Shown: positions 46,761 through 59,311, counted from the first letter of the stretch. The stretch is 64,000 nt of DNA from Enoplosus armatus (GCF_043641665.1 NC_092194.1:11447298-11511297); one strand, 5' to 3'. Notes: generated from the letters alone by a model not told the origin. Made by a program: numbers and translations.

Positions 46761-47150
46761 GCTGGTTCTGGCTGCAACAGAAATGGATTTTCGTGGTAGA
46801 ATTTTTTAAATTTAAGACATGCTTTTTACCTCTTGAATTGTGCTATTTTCTGTATCTGCTTAAGTTTTTGGTATGTTGGCATTGCAATCCGAAAGCAGGA
46901 TTGGCATGGCACACTGAAGCCATCTTGCTTACATTTGAACATCAGACAACATGTCAACCGGCAATGCATCAAATCACAACGCAGTATTCAGGGTAATGGG
47001 ACTATTTATTCAGCTTTGTTAGGAGAAGAGGTCACGTGATCAGGGGATAGTAATTATAGCATACGCTTAATTACATTAGCAACCTCCTGTCTTTTCATAT
47101 TATCTCTAACGCAAAAAAACACAGAGAGAGATTTGATTATGTTAATAAGC
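46761..47150. other. Non-coding stretch
   Basis: Unique sequence; nothing recognised. Confidence 0.45.
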
Positions 47151-47385
47151 AGCGTTTTATACATGGTAATGGAGGCCTAGTTCAAAGCCATTAGTGCTAT
47201 GAGGAATATCCATTTGAGTGTTGGAGCTCTCGAACGCAGCTCGGCTCAAAGTGCACATTGTTTAATGGTATTGATCAACGGTCTAGCGAGCTCCTGGGCT
47301 TTTGCTCATTACTGTGTCTTATTCATGCTTTCTTGGGTAATGATGCCCACACAGCAATTACTGCCACAGCCATTTAGATGATCTA
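47151..47385. promoter_or_regulatory. Possible conserved non-coding element
   Basis: Repeat-free block with 'caaagccattagtgctatg', 'gtttaatggtattgatcaac' and 'gcaattactgccacagcc', plus scattered CpGs. Unlike the AT-rich flanks. Low-confidence inference. Confidence 0.25.
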
Positions 47386-50300
47386 AGAGAGAAATGATAA
47401 TCATAAAAAGATGGAGAAGAAACAGAAGAAAAAAGAATCGTGTGTCATTATCTGAGAGAAAAAAAACGGCTTATTGAGAGGAAACGTCAAGATTTCAAGT
47501 GCGTTGACTTCAGAAATAAATTAACTTCCATCAACCTCTCATAGTTGAATCCAGTGGAAAGTCCTAAAATCTCAACACAATTGAGAATAATCTTCTTATA
47601 GGGCAGGATAAGGTCATGTTTCCAATATGAATACTTACTAAAACAGTTTTTACTGTTGTCTAATTCTTCTGTTGTCTATGATATCAGAGTTCATTTGAGA
47701 ATACAGTCTATTTGGCTATATTTTCTCCTCATATGCGCTTCATAAAACCAATCAAAGCCGATACAAAGCTAGGTCATTTTCTGAATTAACCTGGTTCATA
47801 GTCTCTGCCTGTCTGTCTTGTTTTCCCTTTCTGTCTGTCTTTCTCTCCGTCTCCCCCGCCCTTTTCCCATCTCTCCCTATCAATGAGGCGGCAGACATCC
47901 CAGACCTGCTCAGTCAACTGCTTCAAGATTTATTCTTTGTAACAAATCTGCAACAGCTGGAGAGCCGGGGAATGCATGTAAACTTTGTGTGTGTAATTTG
48001 GTGACAAGTCAGGCTTAATCAAGCTCCCAGTGGCTGGATGAGAGGAGCGCAGGGGAGCGGCATATGGGGAGCTGAGTGGTGAACAGGCAGTGGGCAGGGA
48101 GGGAGACACAAAGCTCTGTTCATGTGTATTAACATGCTGTACAGTAGCAGTGGCAGGCACACAGACAGCCAGCAGTCAGCCAGCTCCATCCCTAGTCTGC
48201 ATAGACAGGTACTACATTGACTGTATCCACATTGACAAATGTTCTTTTTTTGTTAAAAGCATATAGAGCTGAACATTTCTGTTACACTTCTGTTACACAA
48301 CATATGGACATGTTTATTCAGGGAAGTGTGCGAATTTAATGTGCATAATCAGAATCACATCCCAACTAGATAGTCGTGCAGAAATTGAACAAAAATGTCC
48401 CACAGTCCTTACAAAAACTATGCATTTTCCTCTGCTCATCAATACAAAATGATCTATAAATGATATAAACAGACATATTTGATTCTACCATTGGCACTGA
48501 GTAGTTTACGATAGTAATCTTCTCTTGACGTGTCAGTAGTGATGTTATGTTTGTGAACGATTAATTTGATTGAAGGATTTGGTACAAACGAAGGGAAACC
48601 GAGTCGTCCTTGGCGAGAGTCGTTCTTTTTATCGTTGTACCCAAATTTCACTGCTTGCCCTAATTCCACTCCTCTTTACGTGAACAGTGAGGGACCAGCC
48701 GGTCTCAGTGTTGCATGAATAGCATTAAATTCACTGACAAAACAGAGGGATATGGCGTCACCTTGTGTAATGTTTACAATGCAAATCACTGACAGTATCT
48801 GGCAATACGAGTAATTTAGTGCTGCCAAACCTAGTCCACACAAGTCAGCCATAGGCAGTGTTTTCAACAATCTCATGGAGCTACAGTAACGTTGTCTACC
48901 TCTGTCTGAGGTCAAAGACGCATTGTTTCAACAGAAATCTTGAAAGGCATAGCAACAGTTACTACAGGGAGTGGAGCGTCATATGCGATCATTTGTCAGT
49001 AAACAAATTGAATTAGTAGTAGATGAATGTATTTTGTAGGAGCAGCACCATAATCTGACCCAGCACACCAACATACATGGAAGCCATTGGAGACGTCCTT
49101 GCTGCTGGTCTGTTGTATGAGTGACACACTAACACACACACACTCTCTCTCTCACACGAACATGCACAATGACCACAGGCCCCAGAACTGGGCCACTCGG
49201 GGGGCTTAATGTTGATGACAGGGTCTGTAGCTGAACTGAACTATACAGCTGGTCCCAGCTGCCCTGCGCAGCTGCAACACATGACCGAGAAAAGAAAGAG
49301 GAAGAGGAGGAATTGGAAGAGATGGATAAATATGGGAAAGACAAGTGTCAAGGTGAATGTAATAGATTAGAGAAAGTGACAAAAGAAAACAACAACAACA
49401 CAAATAAGAATGAAAGCAAAGGGAAGGCCAGAGAGTGGGCGAGTGAAATGTTTGTGTTGGTGGGGAAGGTAATGGACGGGGTAGAGGACTGTCAACATAA
49501 TATGGCAACGTCAAAGCAGTACGGCAGAGAGAGACAGAATAATGAGGAGTAAAGAATAGTGCTTCATATAGAGACCTTGGCCTCTCAACGTATTGACACA
49601 TCTACAACTTGTTTACGTGTGTCATTTGAAAGGAGTTATTGTGCGTCTCTCGTGGTTCAAGGCATTTTGTTAGGCACTGCATTTGCTTTACCCTTGGAAT
49701 ATTTTTTGTCAATAGAAGAACCTTTGGCTGTATTCTGTACAGTATGTACAAAATGGTGGTAACCATGGTTACACAATTAAATGAATTGAGACCTTTGGCT
49801 GAGGATTGTTACAAAGGAAGACTATGTATTACATTCCCTATTAACTTTGGAGTGGCCACCATAGAAGTGATTCAGAAAGTGTGAAACCTTGATACATATG
49901 CATGAGAACACTATTTCATTTTTTTTTTAATACAAACAAGCCTTAAATAGGAGAAGAGGGAGGATGGCGTAAAGAGGGGTGGATTATTATTATTATGTGA
50001 AAGTGGTGTGTGAGCTTGGGCGAATGTGCGTGTGTTTTGTCATGATGCATTATAGTTTCTCCTCAGGAACACATGGCAAGGTATTTACCAAGCCATCTGC
50101 TAAAATCGCCCGGCTGAATTGAGCTGACGTCCAGTTGCTAAGGAAATGGATGCTTTTCAAAGGGGCCAGCCAGTGTTGCACACCTGTCAGTGTAAAAGGA
50201 CCCAGTCTCTCTAGCTCTCTGCCTCTTTCTTCATCTCTTTATGCTTGTGTGTCTGAAGCTCATCAGTCACATTCTGTAGTCAGATGTGATGAGTGTTCGT

Positions 50301-51379
50301 GCCTCAAAGAAAATTATTATTATGATCACTATTATTCAGTTTTCTGTCATTTGGTGCTCCTGTGTGTATGTTTACTTGTATTGTATATTTGAAGTGCAAA
50401 ACTTTACTGTTGCTAGTGCAGACTTTATGTCATTGATTTCTTCTTTAAATTACAGTAAAACTGCTAAAGCTTGTGATGATTAAAGCGGCCGAATTAGTGA
50501 GCTGATGTGGATCAGCTCAGTGAGAAGCGTGACAAATCCTGGCTCAGAAGTAAACGTGAAAAAAAGGGAGCATGGCGCACTTCAGCACAGTTGGGCACGT
50601 CAACGAGCAGGTGGTTATGATTGCTTTAGTGTCACAATCCTACGGCCTGCGGCTGACACTTTTCCCAGAAGAAGTTAATGCAGTTGGAGAAGTGTGTCCG
50701 GGGCTTGTGATGAGTCTCAGAGAAAGTAGCTGCGGGGCAGGGCGTGACCTTCGGAGAGAAGCTTTGTCATCTCGGCCTGAGCGCCACGTCCCTGTCTGGG
50801 TGACACCTATAGAGGTCACCACAGGGGCACACTTCTGGTCATAAATCAACAAGGTAACTTGGGACGTGGTGTCCTTTTGGTCCCAATTCCACTGTCCTGC
50901 TTGGGCCTTGCCCTAGATTCAGTTGGAGAAATGATATCATACAAGATGGAGGGTTTTAAATTAATGAAAGCTTGAAGTACATCTTTCCCTGAAGGCTTAG
51001 AGAGCTGTGAATGCTGCTTGTATAATGTACTTGGATATTTTTTGTGCACATATGTTACAAAATAGAACTGCTAGAAAGACACGATTCTCTTTTGTCTTCA
51101 CCTATTAAATCCACTTCAAACACGAGGCGGAGAACTACACAAACGAAAGAGGGAGAAAAGATTTTTCACTGTTCTTCTTATTCAACTTCACCCGCTATGG
51201 TCTGAAAATCACATTTTCGAGTTCACGTCCTTGTAACCTAGCTACATAAGGTGAATGTCTGAGTGCGAGATCAGAGCTTTTGCTTTGCCTTTGTACTTAA
51301 CATCAGCTTTTGTATTCTACACTCTCTACAGTATATTATTACTTTAACATAACAGGACCATCAGCCTTCCATTAGTGAA
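47386..51379. other. Non-coding stretch
   Basis: Pyrimidine-rich near 47805-47880, an AC/TC-rich patch near 49130-49155, and a T10 run near 49919. A 90-codon frame at 50572-50844 begins in a good start context (GGAGCATGGCG) and covers a CpG-richer block, but encodes nothing recognisable. The 131-codon minus-strand frame at 49206-49601 is low-complexity. Confidence 0.45.
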
Positions 51380-51870
51380 ATATTAATATGCATCTCAGAA
51401 AGATAATTGCCCTCACTGCTCTCATCACCCAGACACCATGCGAACTTAGAAACAATCCCCCCTGTCTCTCCACCGCAGAACAAAAGGGCCTTGGATGGAG
51501 AGGGAACATCTTCATTTCCCTCACAGAATACATTAGGCCTGTAAGTGGGCTTGGTTATTGCCGATGCCTGCGTTTGCGTCGGGCACCTGGGATTCTCCAG
51601 ACCTGTTTGATGTGGCCCTTTTCAAGCACTCTGATCATCCTGTTAAATTGCGGCTAATGGACAGGGCCTGCCACTCGGAGAGGCCCAGACAACGGGGGGA
51701 CAATTTAGTGACACGCACACACCTGTCCTTTGTAGTTGAGCGAGACATTGTGTGCACAGGCGCATTAGTCTCTGCGGTGCTCACACAGGCACTTTGTGAG
51801 CAGCAGTGTAGCCAGAGCTGCCATTTAGGCCTGAATAACCCCAGGTGCCATTACCTTGGGTACCTGAGTA
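51380..51870. promoter_or_regulatory. Possible conserved non-coding block
   Basis: Nearly 500 bases of repeat-free, mixed-composition sequence, including 'gatcatcctgttaaattgcg', 'gacaatttagtgacacg' and 'gccatttaggcctgaataac'. Two overlapping plus-strand frames (89 and 156 codons) are open across it without any recognisable domain. This fits a conserved element better than a gene. Confidence 0.25.
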
Positions 51871-51901
51871 CCCCCCCCCCACTACACACACACACACACA
51901 C
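51871..51901 (+). repeat. C10 run followed by (AC)n
   Basis: Ten C residues, a short spacer and about eight AC units. The C run ends the repeat-free block before it. Confidence 0.92.
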
Positions 51902-53441
51902 TTTGACCAAACAATACACACAGCCAGTGGGGGCGGAGGGTGCTTGCACATATGATTGTGTGTGTTATATATTGTGTGACGTGTGTTTGTGTGACTGCGT
52001 GTACGCTGTCTTTTTCACGATGGGGTAGGGCTGATGCATAGCTGCACCTGTCCCTTCAATGGAATCCCCTCAATGGAGAATAATAGATGGGGGGAGGTGG
52101 CAGTGGGCCGGGGCATTGCAGAGACAGACCTTGTTTTCTGCTGTATAACATATTGGTTCATGCCAAAAAATGTTAAGATTTCTTTTCCTTTCTTTTTTAA
52201 AAAAAAATGTCCAGTATTCCCTGGTTTATTTTAATATGTTCCCATTTTTCTTTCAAGATCAGCAGGTCCTCACTATTGGTTTAGTGGGATTTTGTTGACT
52301 TAGTATCTGTTTTCTGGATAAGATCCTAATGCATTAAAATATTCAAAATGGTTTTAATGCTCTATATACTTTTCTTCTTTTTTTCTATTGAGATTGTGAG
52401 TCAAAATTATGATTATCTTAATAAAAAGACCCACTTAATAATTCCTAAGTGTTTATTAATTCGGCCTGATGCCCTGACATGTCAAATAGGCTTACTTTTT
52501 GCTTATTTTTTAAATTTTGCATGAAATGTGACACTTCTTCGGTGAAATCTTTAACCAAGCAGAATCTTCTCTTTGTTCCTGATGGCTAACAATCTTTTTA
52601 AATTAAGCAAAAGTTAGCGCAAATTATTATTCCTCAACAGCAAACGAACAATGAAAAACAAAAAACCAAGGCCCAAGTAAGGAAATCGACACTGCTCATA
52701 CAAACACACCGCAGGCTACTTTTCTGAAGTATGCTGGAACAAATAACCGAGCAGGTAACTGAGCAGAACCTTTGAGAAATGTCCGAGGCTTGGCTCCAAA
52801 CCAAGCCCATATTGAATGGCACCTAACAGTTTTAAATCAAGTCTGTGTGCCCAGCATCTGATGTGGGAGGGACTGGGAAAGGCTTTCTGTGAGCACACCG
52901 GGAGATTTTTATATTTGAGCTTAGTATGTGTGTGTGCGTGTGTGTTTGTGTTTGTGTGGACAATGACAGTAACTGTTGTGCCAGAGGAACTGATGAGCAG
53001 GTGGTCTGAGTGGGATTCAGCATACTCTCTCTCCCTCCTATTCACACTAGCACTCATCTCTCTCTGCTTCTGCATTTCTGCGTGTCTATGTGTCTGTCTC
53101 TGGGGCGGTCTCACTCTCTTTTTCTGTTTTTCTTGTTTTATTTCAATTTTGTTTGTTATATGTGAATCATGGTTTAGTGGACCGCTTGGGCCGAGCAGAA
53201 AGTAATGCAGCTTACTTTTGAAAAATGCTGGGAATACGAAGCAGTGGGTCTCCTTAGAATGGGAATAAACGTTGAAAAATTGTCACTCTGCGGAAATGAC
53301 ATGCAATATGGGAGTTTTGACACCTGTGCTTGAATGTATCTTTGATGTTGCCATGAATAAATCATTACAGGAACTCTCCTCTTCTATTACAAAGGCAGTG
53401 CAATGTTACATGACTCAGAGGACTCTGGACAATACCCTTCG

Positions 53442-53444
<3 letters not shown>
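51902..53444. other. Non-coding stretch
   Basis: Mixed unique sequence with GT-rich words near 52925-52960. Plus- and minus-strand frames of about 130 codons at 52716-53205 overlap each other and are unrecognisable. Confidence 0.5.

Positions 53445-53479
<35 letters not shown>
53445..53479 (+). repeat. (AC)17 microsatellite
   Basis: Perfect AC tract. Confidence 0.97.
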
Positions 53480-53481
<2 letters not shown>

Positions 53482-53589
53482 CATACTTTACATACCATCA
53501 CTAACCAGATGTCTGTGTCTATTGATTGCTCCAGTGACATGGTTCAGTGACGTTCCATTTAACTGATGCGGATACAACACATTTACTGT

Positions 53590-53590
<1 letters not shown>

Positions 53591-53634
<44 letters not shown>
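53591..53634 (+). repeat. (CA)22 microsatellite
   Basis: Perfect CA tract, only about 110 bases after the preceding AC tract and in the same orientation. Confidence 0.98.
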
Positions 53635-53635
<1 letters not shown>

Positions 53636-54127
53636 GCAGCTCAGGATACTGTACGGTGTGCCTTGCACCATTCACGCTGGGTCTAATGTGACCCATATGT
53701 TCCTGGCGCTTTGTTGACCTGTTTGGACAGTGACACAGTGTTGAGTATCAGCTCCATTCAGAGGATCAGGTTGTGGATCCGCATCTGCAGCCTCACAGAG
53801 ACATGGTGTCCCATGTCTTCCTTCCTCTCACTCGGGGTCATACTACAAATTCAGCAAAGACGATTTTGAAAATTAACTTCTAACTTAATTAACTAACTTA
53901 TTTACTTATTCTTTGACCAGATTCTGCTTTAAAGCATTATTTTTTGCTTGTGTAGTTCTGTAGAAAAGTAAATGTTTATATTCCTCAAAGTAAGAGATCA
54001 AAAAAGTGTTGTTTTGGTATCAGCACGGAAACTCTGGTATTGTATTGGCAATTGAACGTTTTCAAATGATACGCTGCCGTAGTGGAAAATACTGTAGAGT
54101 TTCAATAAGGAATAAATAGCTCAATGC
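53635..54127. other. Non-coding stretch
   Basis: Unique sequence; nothing recognised. Confidence 0.5.
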
Positions 54128-54330
54128 AGAGCTGAAATGATAAGTTGCTTGATCGATTAGTCATAGTATTTTGATAATCGGTTAATTGTTTGGACTTATC
54201 GGACAAACCAAGAAGTTTGATGAGGTCACCTTGGGCTATAAGAAATTGTGACGGGTATTTTCATTGTTTTTTGACATTTGACTAAACGGTTAATCAATTA
54301 ACAATAATCAATACAGATGAATACGTTATG
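54128..54330 (-). mobile_element. AATCGATTA-type interspersed repeat, copy 3
   Basis: Contains 'ttgatcgattagtcatag', 'tattttgataatcggttaat', 'cggacaaaccaagaagtttg', 'gaggtcaccttgggct', 'ttttttgacatttgac' and a terminal 'cggttaatcaattaac'. These occur in reverse order and orientation relative to copy 1, so this copy lies on the minus strand. The stretch between the first end and 'ggacaaacc' is much shorter than in the family, indicating an internal deletion. Confidence 0.8.
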
Positions 54331-54374
54331 AAAATATTTGCTTGTTTAAGTACAAGCTCAGTATTATTCTTGTT

Positions 54375-54401
54375 TTAGGGTTAGCCCCCTAACCCTAACC
54401 C
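54375..54401. repeat. Inverted telomere-like motif
   Basis: TTAGGGTTAG (54375-54384), four C residues, then CTAACCCTAA (54389-54398) and CCC. The arms are exact reverse complements and both carry the vertebrate telomere hexamer. Confidence 0.9.
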
Positions 54402-56080
54402 ATTTTCAATATCTTGGGCCCAGTTGTCTGTTTTTTCTGTTTGTCATAAATGCTGAGCAGATGATATGTACACTATGTGACACATTGTAGCCATGCCGTT
54501 TCGGCACTGATGACTGAGCAAGATGTGAGCTGAGTAACGTCGACAGTTAATGTCTGATGTGTCATGAATTATAAATTATAGATGTGAGCTTTCTGCTGGC
54601 CTGTGACAAACATTCCTAAAGGAACATTTAAGTGTTGGGGTTGTGTCTGTAGATGCACTATATGTGAACGATCTCTGCAGCGTGTTCACTAGAAGCAAAC
54701 TGTTTTTCATTTCTCTCTGTATCACTGCGACTTGCGTCAGCCTAAGGCAAGAAAAAAAGCCAGCCAGTTTTAAGATATGCAAATATTTTAGGAATTAGGG
54801 GCTTGATTTGAATAATGATGTGAAACGATGAACTCATTTTTACTGGAGAGGAAGAGACATGTTAACTGTGGTCCACTGTCCTTTCTCATTAGCCACAGCA
54901 CATCAAGCCTGCAGTAGCTGTGTTACTGTGTGTGTGTGTATGTGTGCGTGTGTTTGGATGTGTAGTACAAACCTTCAGTCTTTCTTCATGGCTCTTTAAT
55001 TAAGGAGTATTTTTCTGCATTTTTTGTCAGCTCTTTATCAGTTGTGGCACCACAACTGAAACCCCCAAACCAAGGGGAGAGACGGGTGTAGGGAGGAAGA
55101 TAAACGGTGAAACTGCAGACTGGACTGTGGATGTACAAATTCATCTGAAACATAATCATTTTCTTGTTTTATCTCCTGCTTTAATCTTACATGAAAATCT
55201 GCTACTGCAGCACCGTTTCATCATTTATGCCTTTACGCTCTCAGCAGATATTTAATTGAAAGCTTCAGTCAGATGATCTTTGTAAATGATACTTTTTAAT
55301 GGGGCTAGAAAGTGTGGGAGAATTTATCGTTCATGTTTGGGTACATGGCTGTAATCTGTTGATAATTTCCATCAGGGCTGGGGTGCTTGTTAATATTTAT
55401 TGGCTGTTTTGTTAAGTCGTAAACCATAGATCAATAAAGGGTGCACTTAAGGAAATTAGATAAAGGATTTATTTTCTATTGGTATTGATTATGAAGTCTG
55501 GCAGGGAGAGAGAGAGAATTGTCTCTGCATTACCTTTGTGAGAAAAGAGGGAGGCTGAACATCTTATTGAAGTCTTGACCAATTTGTCAGATTATTTAGC
55601 TGTTTTATTTTATGCCCTTCGATCAGTTCCAACAAAAAAATGCAATACAATCAAACAGAGGAAATATAGACGTTTTTCATTGCTTCTACCATTTAAAGAA
55701 TATACATGTTTTTTTTAATGTAACAGTAGAATCTTAAAGGGCGAGTTTCTCTGACGCAGACAGTGTTTCTGAATGTCAGGAGGTATGTGTGTATGAGTTT
55801 AAGAGCAGGAACTTTGTCCTTTTGCCAGAATGAAGCACCGCCACGACAATGACAACTTCACGCTTTGAAGTGTTTGTTAGTGTGTTTGTCCTCTTGCCGC
55901 TCATGCACATGTGCACGCCCCCCGGTGTGTGTCTGTATTTGTGATTATTGTGTGAATTGATCTGCGAGTGGGTGTTGTCCATTGACCAGTACATAGCAAG
56001 CTATGCCTTGGCAGGTGTGGGATGCTACGTGGGCTAACTGAAGTCCCTCAGCCAGCCTGTTTGCCAGCTAGTCATCCACT
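54402..56080. other. Non-coding stretch
   Basis: Short TG-rich words near 54930-54955, otherwise unique AT-rich sequence. Nothing recognised. Confidence 0.5.
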
Positions 56081-56170
56081 CAGTCAGTCAGTCAGTCAGT
56101 CAGTCAGTCAGTCAGTCAGTCAGTCAGTCAGTCAGTCAGTCAGTCAGTCAGTCAGTCAGTCAGTCAGTCA
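56081..56170 (+). repeat. (CAGT)22.5 tetranucleotide microsatellite
   Basis: Ninety bases of uninterrupted CAGT, flanked by CAGC/CCAG-rich sequence that looks like decayed ends of the array. A four-base unit read in triplets gives Ser-Gln-Ser-Val, which opens the 267-codon frame at 56022-56825. That frame is not a gene. Confidence 0.99.
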
Positions 56171-56445
56171 GCCAGCCAGCAAGGCAGGCACAGAGAGAGG
56201 CAGAACACAGCTGTCTGAGCAGGCCTCCATTATCCAGCACTATCTATTGATTCACCCTGTGGGATTTTTCCTCTTTGGCATTGGATCATCTATGAACGCA
56301 CACCAGCACACTAACACACAACGCCATGTACAGACAGCGGCATGTAAGCGGACACATGCACACAGTCACACATGTGTGCACAGATGCAACACATACAAAA
56401 ATGGAACAAACACATTTGCACCACCATGGGCTGAGATCGATAGCA
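56171..56445. other. Short non-coding stretch between tandem arrays
   Basis: CA-rich words (near 56300-56390) but nothing recognised. Confidence 0.5.
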
Positions 56446-56479
56446 GGGGGGTGGGGGGTGGGGGGTGGGGGGGGGGGTG
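56446..56479 (+). repeat. Strong G-quadruplex motif
   Basis: G6-T-G6-T-G6-T-G11-T-G: four or more long G tracts with single-T loops. Long G runs may be miscounted by sequencing. Confidence 0.92.
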
Positions 56480-56614
56480 TTGTCTGGGACCTTTTTCTTT
56501 TTCATTTACTTGTATATTTATTTCTTTTTATTTTATGGTCTCTTCTCCTGACATTGGAGGGCACCCCCTTCTCTCTGCTGGGTGCTGCCGCTGTGCTGTT
56601 GTGTTTTCTCTAAT

Positions 56615-56860
56615 TATAGAGCATGGCAATCGGCAAGGACCCATAAAGAATATCTCTGACGCTATAATTACTTTGGCTGCTTGCAAAATGAATCAGATAG
56701 TGTCAATAGGATTAACAAACGGTTTGGGTTTTAATTTTGTCTCCACCATAGGGCTGGTTGCCGGTGTTTGTTTGATATTTTATTATTTCTCGCCTTTTAA
56801 ATCAATCATTTTTAAAGAAATATGACGATGATGCATGAAACCAACTTCCCATCCTGCTCT
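56615..56860. promoter_or_regulatory. Possible conserved non-coding element
   Basis: Repeat-free block with 'gacgctataattactttgg', 'gcaaaatgaatcag' and 'gattaacaaacggtttggg'. Open in one frame only as the tail of the artefactual frame at 56022-56825. Regulatory role inferred from texture. Confidence 0.3.
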
Positions 56861-58359
56861 TTGATCATTTTTTAAAATTGGTTATTTGATGAAAAATCTA
56901 GTAGATTACAACATTCAAAACAAAGATTATGTTATTACACAATGCATCTCATGGAAACAACAAAAAATGCAAACAACATGTTTTCATTTTTATCCTCCCA
57001 CATGTAATCGTGGGGACAACCCCGACAGTAATGATCAAACAAGGAAGCATCTTAATCAGCGAGTGTACACAAACAAACCAACAGATACAGTATAAGCAAG
57101 TGTAAACTCCAGATGATCATATGATTAATATATTTGTCCTATGCATGCGCTCTCCAGTATTATAGCCAATAAATAATGCATGAGCCCCAGCCTTTGTTTA
57201 TGGTAAGATGTAGTGCATGGTCCTGAGTATTCTGCTTTCATGCCAAGAAATGCCTCTCAATACAATGTGCTTCTCCATCCTCTCTTCCCTCCTCCTTCCC
57301 TCTCACAGAACGTAAACTGTATTCTGTTTGTCTCATTCATGTCATTTCTCTTCTACTCTGCTCACAGTGCTGGCAGCAGGCTAAACAAGGCTTTGAGAGC
57401 AGGAAAAAAAAAGTTAATGAATAATAACAGCCGTTAATCTCTGATGGAAAACATCTTTTCATATGAAAATCTCCAGGTTGATCTCCCAATCCCACCACAT
57501 TGTCAATCCGGAATATGGAGGCCCTAGAGGGAAAGGCTCTGTAATCTGCTCTTAATCTGTGTCTCCCTCCCCTCCCCATCGCACAATATCCTCAACAGCA
57601 GCTGTTTAGCGCGCTTCGCTTGTTTTCATCACTATGGATTGTCTTTGAATATCACTCTAATATTTAAAGTGTCTCTCTCCTGAGATTGTCTCTGGAGATG
57701 ATAGGACAACCATTTAGGGCTATTGTACAGAAGGAATGTGTACTTGGCCAGCCTGTATCTAATTTGGAAATTATAGTGATTACGAGCTAAATATAAAAAC
57801 CCGGGATTTTGAAGCTGTAAGAGGCCTGCAGTGAAGGCTTACTGTATTGTTTGCCAGATGTGCACACACACACACACATTCGGGGAATTGCACAAACACA
57901 AACTCACGCGCACAATGGAGGAAAAAGCCGTCTGATGCGCTAAGTGCTGTTGTGTTCTGTTGAGTGCGTGTCAGCCTCTGTCTCCGCTGCCCTCTCTCCT
58001 CGCTCTTGTTCTTTCTCGGTCTGTCTGTGTGTCTGTCTGTGCAGAGGAAAACATTTGGAGCAGCACCGCTAAAAGCCTGCGAGCAGGGATGCAGGGAGCC
58101 TCCTCGGGCTCTTAGTCCACTTTGGACTTTAAATGGAGCCACACACATGATGGCTAACAGATGTTAGCCAGATTACACGCAACATGGGCCCAACCTTGCC
58201 TCAACTGCCACTGTCTGTTTGTCTCCACTCAAACGCTCCAGGTTCGACTCCTCCCCCTTCTCTATCTGCTTCTCGCTCAAATTCAGTGGTTAAAGAGTGA
58301 TCTGCAGGGTCATGGGTGCTGTCTAGTAGACCCCTGGTTGCCTGCTCTGAGGGTAGTGC
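56861..58359. other. Non-coding stretch
   Basis: Includes 'ccaataaataatgcatgag' (CCAAT next to FOX/HOX-type words) near 57164-57183 and a short CA run at 57863-57880. No gene recognised. Confidence 0.45.
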
Positions 58360-58391
58360 ATATATACATATATGTGTGTGTGTGTGTGTGA
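58360..58391 (+). repeat. (TA)n/(TG)n compound microsatellite
   Basis: TATATACATATA followed by about nine TG units. Confidence 0.93.
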
Positions 58392-59270
58392 GGGGTTGTA
58401 TTGTTGGGAAAAGGGGAGCGTGACGAGAGTCTGCTGTGGATATAATTAATAGGCCACATGCGGCTGCACCAAATGTGTCACAGTGAAGGGAAATCAATCG
58501 ATGGAGTCTGCCGGCATAAAGGGGTTTGTGTGTGTGTGGTGGGGGGTAGTTGATGGAAGGGTGGAGGGGGAGGTGCAGTAGAAGAAGGTGGAGTGGGAAA
58601 GAAGAGCAGGACCCAAGAGGGGAATGAAAGAAAGAGAGATGGGGAGAAAGACAGGGAAGAACTATGAGAAAAGGAAAGAAGGACTCTGGAGGAGAGTGGA
58701 GGAGTAAAGAAATGTTGCAGAGGTAAAGAGGAGGTGGGGTTTGAATCTCCCATCTCAGCTGGATAGAAATCACAGCCTTCAGCAATATCCTGCTGAGACA
58801 TTTGACATTGAAATTCATGACCATGTCAATATATGGACATAACGTAGATCCAACACATACATCACAGGAAACTCCCCAGCTGCATATTCAGCAGCTGCTT
58901 TTATCCAACCGGATTCAACTTGCTATGTGAGTCCATACGTTCAGCATGGAAGTCACAAGCAATCAAACCTTTATTCCTGTTCTGCTGCAGATATCGCCAA
59001 AGCTTTGGAACTAATCGCTCCGAAATTAGGATAGCTAAATGCAGCAGCGTCGATACTTTGGACTCACCACCCAAGAAGTGAGATATCCGTCCTTCTCAGG
59101 GCCCAAACTCTGCAGTTGGCCTGTTAAAGAGTGCATATCTAAGTTTGGAGGCAGGGGAGGAAATCAATGAAGATAAGAGTTGGATAGAGAGCTGTGTGTT
59201 GAACAGGCTGGCAGTAGACTGAGAGAAGCAGCCTGTCACCAGCTGCAGGGCCCTCTCTGTGTGATAGTGT
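58392..59270. other. Purine-rich non-coding stretch
   Basis: GGA/GAA-rich between about 58550 and 58740, which creates Ser/Pro/Leu-rich minus-strand frames (207 and 107 codons) by low complexity. Otherwise nothing recognised. Confidence 0.55.
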
Positions 59271-59271
59271 G

Positions 59272-59311
<40 letters not shown>
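59271..59311 (+). repeat. (TA)n(TG)n compound microsatellite
   Basis: Five TA units followed by about fourteen TG units. Confidence 0.96.

Noticed and set aside
56022..56825. 267-codon plus-strand open frame
   Set aside because: Its first half is the CAGT array read as Ser-Gln-Ser-Val. The middle is CA- and G-rich simple sequence, and the end is unrelated AT-rich DNA. No domain and no plausible splice structure.
58201..58824. 207-codon minus-strand open frame
   Set aside because: It lies over GGA/GAA-rich and CA-rich low-complexity DNA; a second minus-strand frame overlaps it. Stop codons are scarce there by composition.
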